Source: Pseudoalteromonas sp. T1lg48 (GTDB lineage: Bacteria; Pseudomonadota; Gammaproteobacteria; Enterobacterales; Alteromonadaceae). Taken from it: 64,000 nucleotides of DNA. The notes under the pieces were generated by a model. That model had not been told where the DNA came from. It did not search any database and was given only the letters and a program-made list of their open reading frames with translations. The number at the start of each line of letters is the position of its first letter. Positions within the stretch are counted from its first letter, which is position 1. Below, piece after piece: positions 61,015 to 64,000 of the stretch. The stretch spans positions 496,001-560,000 of the forward strand of contig NZ_PQCC01000004.1 of the NCBI RefSeq assembly GCF_002964785.1, written 5' to 3'. Made by a program: the position numbers and the translations under genes.

Positions 61015-62889
61015 ATGAAGTTATTACGCACCGCACTCATCCCTTTAGTTTTATCCGCTCCAGGATTTGTCATTATGGCTGCCCACGCCGAGGGCATGGA
61101 GCATATTGAGGTGCTCAGCAGCACCTCGAACTTTTATCAATCCAGTCTGAAATTAATCGAGGTCCAGCACATCGACCCGCAGCAAGCCCAGGGCTCGCCA
61201 TTGCAATTGTCGGAATTGCTGGCGCAGGAACCGACCATTTCCCTCAACGGTCAGGGCGGCATGATGCAAATGTACAGCATGCGCGGCTTTTCCCGCTGGC
61301 GAGTGCAAACCCTTGTTGAGGGCATTCCCATCTATGGCGATCGTCGCGCCGGCAGCGCCGCTGAGTTTATCGACCCGGCGTTAATTAAACAGGTGCAGGT
61401 AATTCCTGGCGCCGCTTCAACCTACTATGGCTCCGGGGCCATGGGCGGCGCCGTGGATATCAAACTGAACCGCGCCGAAGGTCAACAATTGGATGCCCAA
61501 TGGCAAAGCAATAACCAGGCGCAACATCTGGCCTGGCAAGGGAGCAAGGAAGGCATTTCCTGGGGACTGTCGACCCGCACTGCCGATGAAGGACAAAGCG
61601 CCGACGGCAACAGCATCTACAACGGCTATGAAAACCACAACGTGTTTTTAAGTGCCGACCTTGAGCTGCCCTACCTCACGCGTGCCTGGGTGCTCTATAG
61701 CGAAGGCAACAACCTGGGTAAGGCCAGTGCCGAGCCACTGAGCAAGAAACGCACCCTCTACCCACGCAATGATCATCTCTTAGCCAAGGCGGAGTTTGAT
61801 TTTGACCAGATTTATGCCGATGTCTATGTGCACAATGCTCATCTCGATACCTATATTGAACGCCCCAACAAGCGCATCAATACCCTGAGTAATTCATCCT
61901 TGGATTATGGCGCGGCGCTCTATGGCTATCAGTATTTTGGCGATTGGCAGGGCAAATGGCGCCTGTCCTTTGATGCCAGAGCCCGGGTGCAAGCGACAGA
62001 AAATGAGCTTGATTTAGCCTCGGGTTTAACCAGCAGCAGCACCGTATTGGATGCCAGTCAGTATCAGGGCGCCCTGGTGTACGATGCGACCCGTAGCCTG
62101 GATAACATCGACCTATTGCTTGGTGCCCGCCTCGATTACAGTAAAACCAAGGCACAACAAGGGAGCCGCAACGACACCAATGTCAGTGGCTTTGCCGGTA
62201 TTAGCTGGGCACTCACGCCCGAATTAGCGGCGAAGTTTATCACCAGTACGGCCTTTCGCCAGCCGGCGCTGACGGAAAGCTACTTTTTTGGTGAAACCCC
62301 CCGCGGCCGCGTGGAAGGCAATCTCGAGCTCGAGCCGGAGCAAAGCCTGGGCTTTGAAGCCAAGCTCTCCTACCAGAAATCGGATTTTAATTGGAGCGTC
62401 AGCGCCTTTTCCCAGCATATTGACGACTACATCGAACGCATCGATATCGATGCCGATACACGTCGCTATATCAATGTGGGCTCCGGGAAAATTAAAGGAC
62501 TGGCATACAAGGCGGCATTTCAGGTAACCGACAACTTCTCCCTCGGCCTCGGTGGTCAGTGGCTTAACGGCGAGGATGAACAGGGGCGCCCCCTTGCCGA
62601 CATTGGCGCCGGCGAACATAAACTCACTTCGACCTACCAGGGCGACCGTTGGCAATGGGATCTGGGTGCAACATTACGCAGTGCCAAGGACGAGGTGGGG
62701 CCCTCCGAGTTACCCCTGCCCAGCCATACCTTGCTTTCGACCAAGCTGACCTATCAGCTCAATGAACGAACCAAGGTACGACTGTGGCTCGACAATGCCG
62801 GTGATCGCCTCTATCGCGTCAGCGCCGATAACAGTGCACCCTACGCGCCGGGGCGAAACGTGGGCATTGCCATCAGCTACCAGTTTTAA
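61015..62889 (+). CDS. TonB-dependent receptor
   Basis: 624 residues from the ATG at 61015, which gives the signal peptide MKLLRTALIPLVLSAPG ending AHAEG. Further upstream starts would add a non-signal stretch. TonB box region (MEHIEVLS), plug (about 45-165) with SMRGFSRWRVQTLVEGIPIYGDR and VIPGAASTYYGSGAMGGAVDI, then a 22-strand barrel ending AISYQF. It is small for the family, in the size class of siderophore, heme or metal-chelate receptors. No accessory transport genes are adjacent. A divergent FNR-like regulator lies 181 bp away. Confidence 0.9.
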   Translation: MKLLRTALIPLVLSAPGFVIMAAHAEGMEHIEVLSSTSNFYQSSLKLIEVQHIDPQQAQGSPLQLSELLAQEPTISLNGQGGMMQMYSMRGFSRWRVQTLVEGIPIYGDRRAGSAAEFIDPALIKQVQVIPGAASTYYGSGAMGGAVDIKLNRAEGQQLDAQWQSNNQAQHLAWQGSKEGISWGLSTRTADEGQSADGNSIYNGYENHNVFLSADLELPYLTRAWVLYSEGNNLGKASAEPLSKKRTLYPRNDHLLAKAEFDFDQIYADVYVHNAHLDTYIERPNKRINTLSNSSLDYGAALYGYQYFGDWQGKWRLSFDARARVQATENELDLASGLTSSSTVLDASQYQGALVYDATRSLDNIDLLLGARLDYSKTKAQQGSRNDTNVSGFAGISWALTPELAAKFITSTAFRQPALTESYFFGETPRGRVEGNLELEPEQSLGFEAKLSYQKSDFNWSVSAFSQHIDDYIERIDIDADTRRYINVGSGKIKGLAYKAAFQVTDNFSLGLGGQWLNGEDEQGRPLADIGAGEHKLTSTYQGDRWQWDLGATLRSAKDEVGPSELPLPSHTLLSTKLTYQLNERTKVRLWLDNAGDRLYRVSADNSAPYAPGRNVGIAISYQF

Positions 62890-62911
62890 GCGCTATTGAA
62901 GCAGTTGGGTG

Positions 62912-63769
62912 CTAGTTTTCTCCCAACTGCTGCGCCGCCAATTTATCTTTATTAAACAATGCGTTGACTTCTTTATCCGTTAAAATTAATTCCGACATAA
63001 AAAAGTCGTCGATAACGCCAGCAAAGGCATGCTTGCCTTGGGTGGCATGTTGCTTGGGGATCCCCCCTAAAAACACATCATTGACGATAGAGCTAACGCT
63101 AATGTTGGCGTCTTGGGCGGCATCAAGCTCACCGTTAATAAACAGCCGCGCTTGTTTACCATTATGCACCACAGCGACGTGCGTCCACTGGCCGTTTACC
63201 AGGCGAGTGTTACTTTTAACCACTGATTTTGGCTGGTATCCGGAGCTTGAGTAGATCAGTAACTCTACGCGTTTGTCTACCACTCTCAGCTTGTTACTTT
63301 GTACATCGCCATACCAGCCACCATACAAGGGATAAATTTGCTTGTCTTCCAGGGCCAGGGGCTTGAGCCACATGGCGATACTGATGCCACCATTTTCAAA
63401 GGTCACCTCACGCCAACGCGTAGTCGACAGCGGCTTACCGATTTTACAGCAGATATCCACACCCATATGGGCGTCCTGATGCACCGAGAAGTCTAGACCC
63501 TTGCCGGTTTTCCCGGCACTGCGCACGGCGCCGTGCAAGGTCCCTGGCCAAAAGCTGGCAAAGTCATCCAGTACTTGGTCGCCCTCGCCCTCAAAGGAAT
63601 AATAGCTGGAGTGACCGTGTAAATTGACCTGCAATACCTTGGATAATTCGTCTTCAACCTGTGTTTGTTCAACTCGCTGCAGCTGGGAAAACGCCAAGGC
63701 GGCTATGATGATAAAAATGGCGCACAGCAGCAGGGTCACTCGCAGCGCAAAGCTCATTTTAAACGTCAT
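62912..63769 (-). CDS. Membrane-anchored LamG/concanavalin-like domain protein
   Basis: 285 residues from the ATG at 63769, chosen for GGAGGTGG just upstream. Signal anchor at about 8-28 (ALRVTLLLCAIFIIIAAL), then a periplasmic jelly-roll of the LamG/laminin-G type: YYSFEGEGDQ, ISIAMWLKPLAL, QWTHVAVVHNGKQARLFINGELD, and FAGVIDDFFMSELIL. Such domains bind glycans or other ligands. The gene overlaps the end of a histidine kinase gene by 11 bases on the same strand, which suggests it is an accessory sensor or partner of that kinase. Confidence 0.8.
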   Translation of the reverse strand: MTFKMSFALRVTLLLCAIFIIIAALAFSQLQRVEQTQVEDELSKVLQVNLHGHSSYYSFEGEGDQVLDDFASFWPGTLHGAVRSAGKTGKGLDFSVHQDAHMGVDICCKIGKPLSTTRWREVTFENGGISIAMWLKPLALEDKQIYPLYGGWYGDVQSNKLRVVDKRVELLIYSSSGYQPKSVVKSNTRLVNGQWTHVAVVHNGKQARLFINGELDAAQDANISVSSIVNDVFLGGIPKQHATQGKHAFAGVIDDFFMSELILTDKEVNALFNKDKLAAQQLGEN

Positions 63770-64000
63770 AAGCCACCTCCTCGCCAACGGCAGGTAAGGT
63801 CAAAGTAAAGTCGCATCCGCCCTGAGCATTGGCCTGATACTTCAAGGTACCATTGTGCGCCTTGGCAATCGCTAGGCTGATTGACAGCCCCACGCCCATG
63901 CCTTGCTTCTTACTGGTATAAAAGGGCTCAAAAAGATGCTCGACGGCCTCGCCGCTCACCCCCACCCCTTCGTCGTGAATGCACAACTCCACCTCATTAT
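63759..64000 (-). CDS. Histidine kinase, C-terminal part (runs off the window)
   Basis: The visible 80 residues are the end of a HATPase_c domain: G1 box DEGVG, F box LFEPFYTSKKQG, G2 box GMGVGLSIS and the closing GCDFTLTLP. The frame stays open to the window edge, so only the 3' end is seen and the sensor part is unknown. The F-box wording (FEPFYTSK) is typical of NtrB/PAS-type kinases with a single C-terminal catalytic domain. It overlaps the LamG-like gene. Confidence 0.88.
   Translation of the reverse strand, partial: NEVELCIHDEGVGVSGEAVEHLFEPFYTSKKQGMGVGLSISLAIAKAHNGTLKYQANAQGGCDFTLTLPAVGEEVAYDV

Overview
The window reads as a chromosomal segment of a marine-type gammaproteobacterium, most likely of the Alteromonadales (Pseudoalteromonas, Shewanella or Alteromonas relatives). 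This is inferred from gene content: TonB-dependent receptors next to S9 peptidases, many GGDEF/EAL proteins, an Aer-type receptor, and a short terminal-inverted-repeat element with TTATACCAATTC ends of a kind common in that order. The genus cannot be fixed from the sequence alone. I see no rRNA or tRNA genes, prophage, integrase or CRISPR array. Gene density is high, and most operons end in clear hairpin-plus-T terminators.

Layout. 1-5.1 kb: a MITE-like element, a LysR regulator, a lipoprotein and a secreted S9 peptidase. 5.1-10.2 kb: a second S9 peptidase and a large TonB-dependent receptor on the minus strand, separated by an intrinsic terminator. 10.5-12.3 kb: SoxR with its FeS cysteines, then an NRAMP-family transporter that lacks the usual metal ligands. 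12.4-16.2 kb: a small secreted protein, a periplasmic TonB-C/helical-repeat protein, an unknown protein behind an excellent PHO box, and AnmK. 16.3-30.4 kb: an Aer-like aerotaxis receptor divergent from a complete pelABCDEFG polysaccharide operon. pelF carries a one-base frameshift, and an FNR-type promoter lies between aer and pelA. 30.5-32.4 kb: glutaminase and a RimK-like ATP-grasp ligase, convergent. 32.5-36.7 kb: two c-di-GMP enzymes around a tiny membrane protein. 36.9-41.6 kb: a membrane protein with a degenerate NERD nuclease domain, a methyltransferase-HNH nuclease fusion, and a His-rich RcnB-like protein. 41.9-51.1 kb: PAS-GGDEF, di-heme peroxidase lipoprotein, Ig-like lipoprotein, MDR reductase, HDAC-like hydrolase, ferredoxin-NADP reductase and a small SnoaL-like protein. 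51.2-55.6 kb: a lipoprotein translationally coupled to an S9 peptidase-Sel1 fusion, and a TPR membrane protein. 55.6-60.1 kb: an intergenic region with a QPSP-coding tandem repeat, PAS-GGDEF-EAL, a small protein and a BspA-type LRR protein. 60.1-64 kb: an FNR-like regulator without N-terminal cysteines, a TonB receptor, a LamG-like membrane protein and the end of a histidine kinase that runs off the window.

How it fits together. Cyclic-di-GMP and biofilm matrix form the dominant theme. PelD keeps its RxxD c-di-GMP site, four GGDEF/EAL proteins lie within 35 kb, and oxygen (FNR box, Aer) and phosphate (PHO-like boxes) appear to feed in. The pelF frameshift would break Pel synthesis unless it is an assembly error. 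The second theme is peptide scavenging by three secreted S9 peptidases plus TonB receptors. The most unusual candidates for undescribed biology are the methyltransferase-HNH fusion with a perfect dyad in its promoter, its convergent NERD-like membrane neighbour, and the PHO-controlled protein of unknown function.
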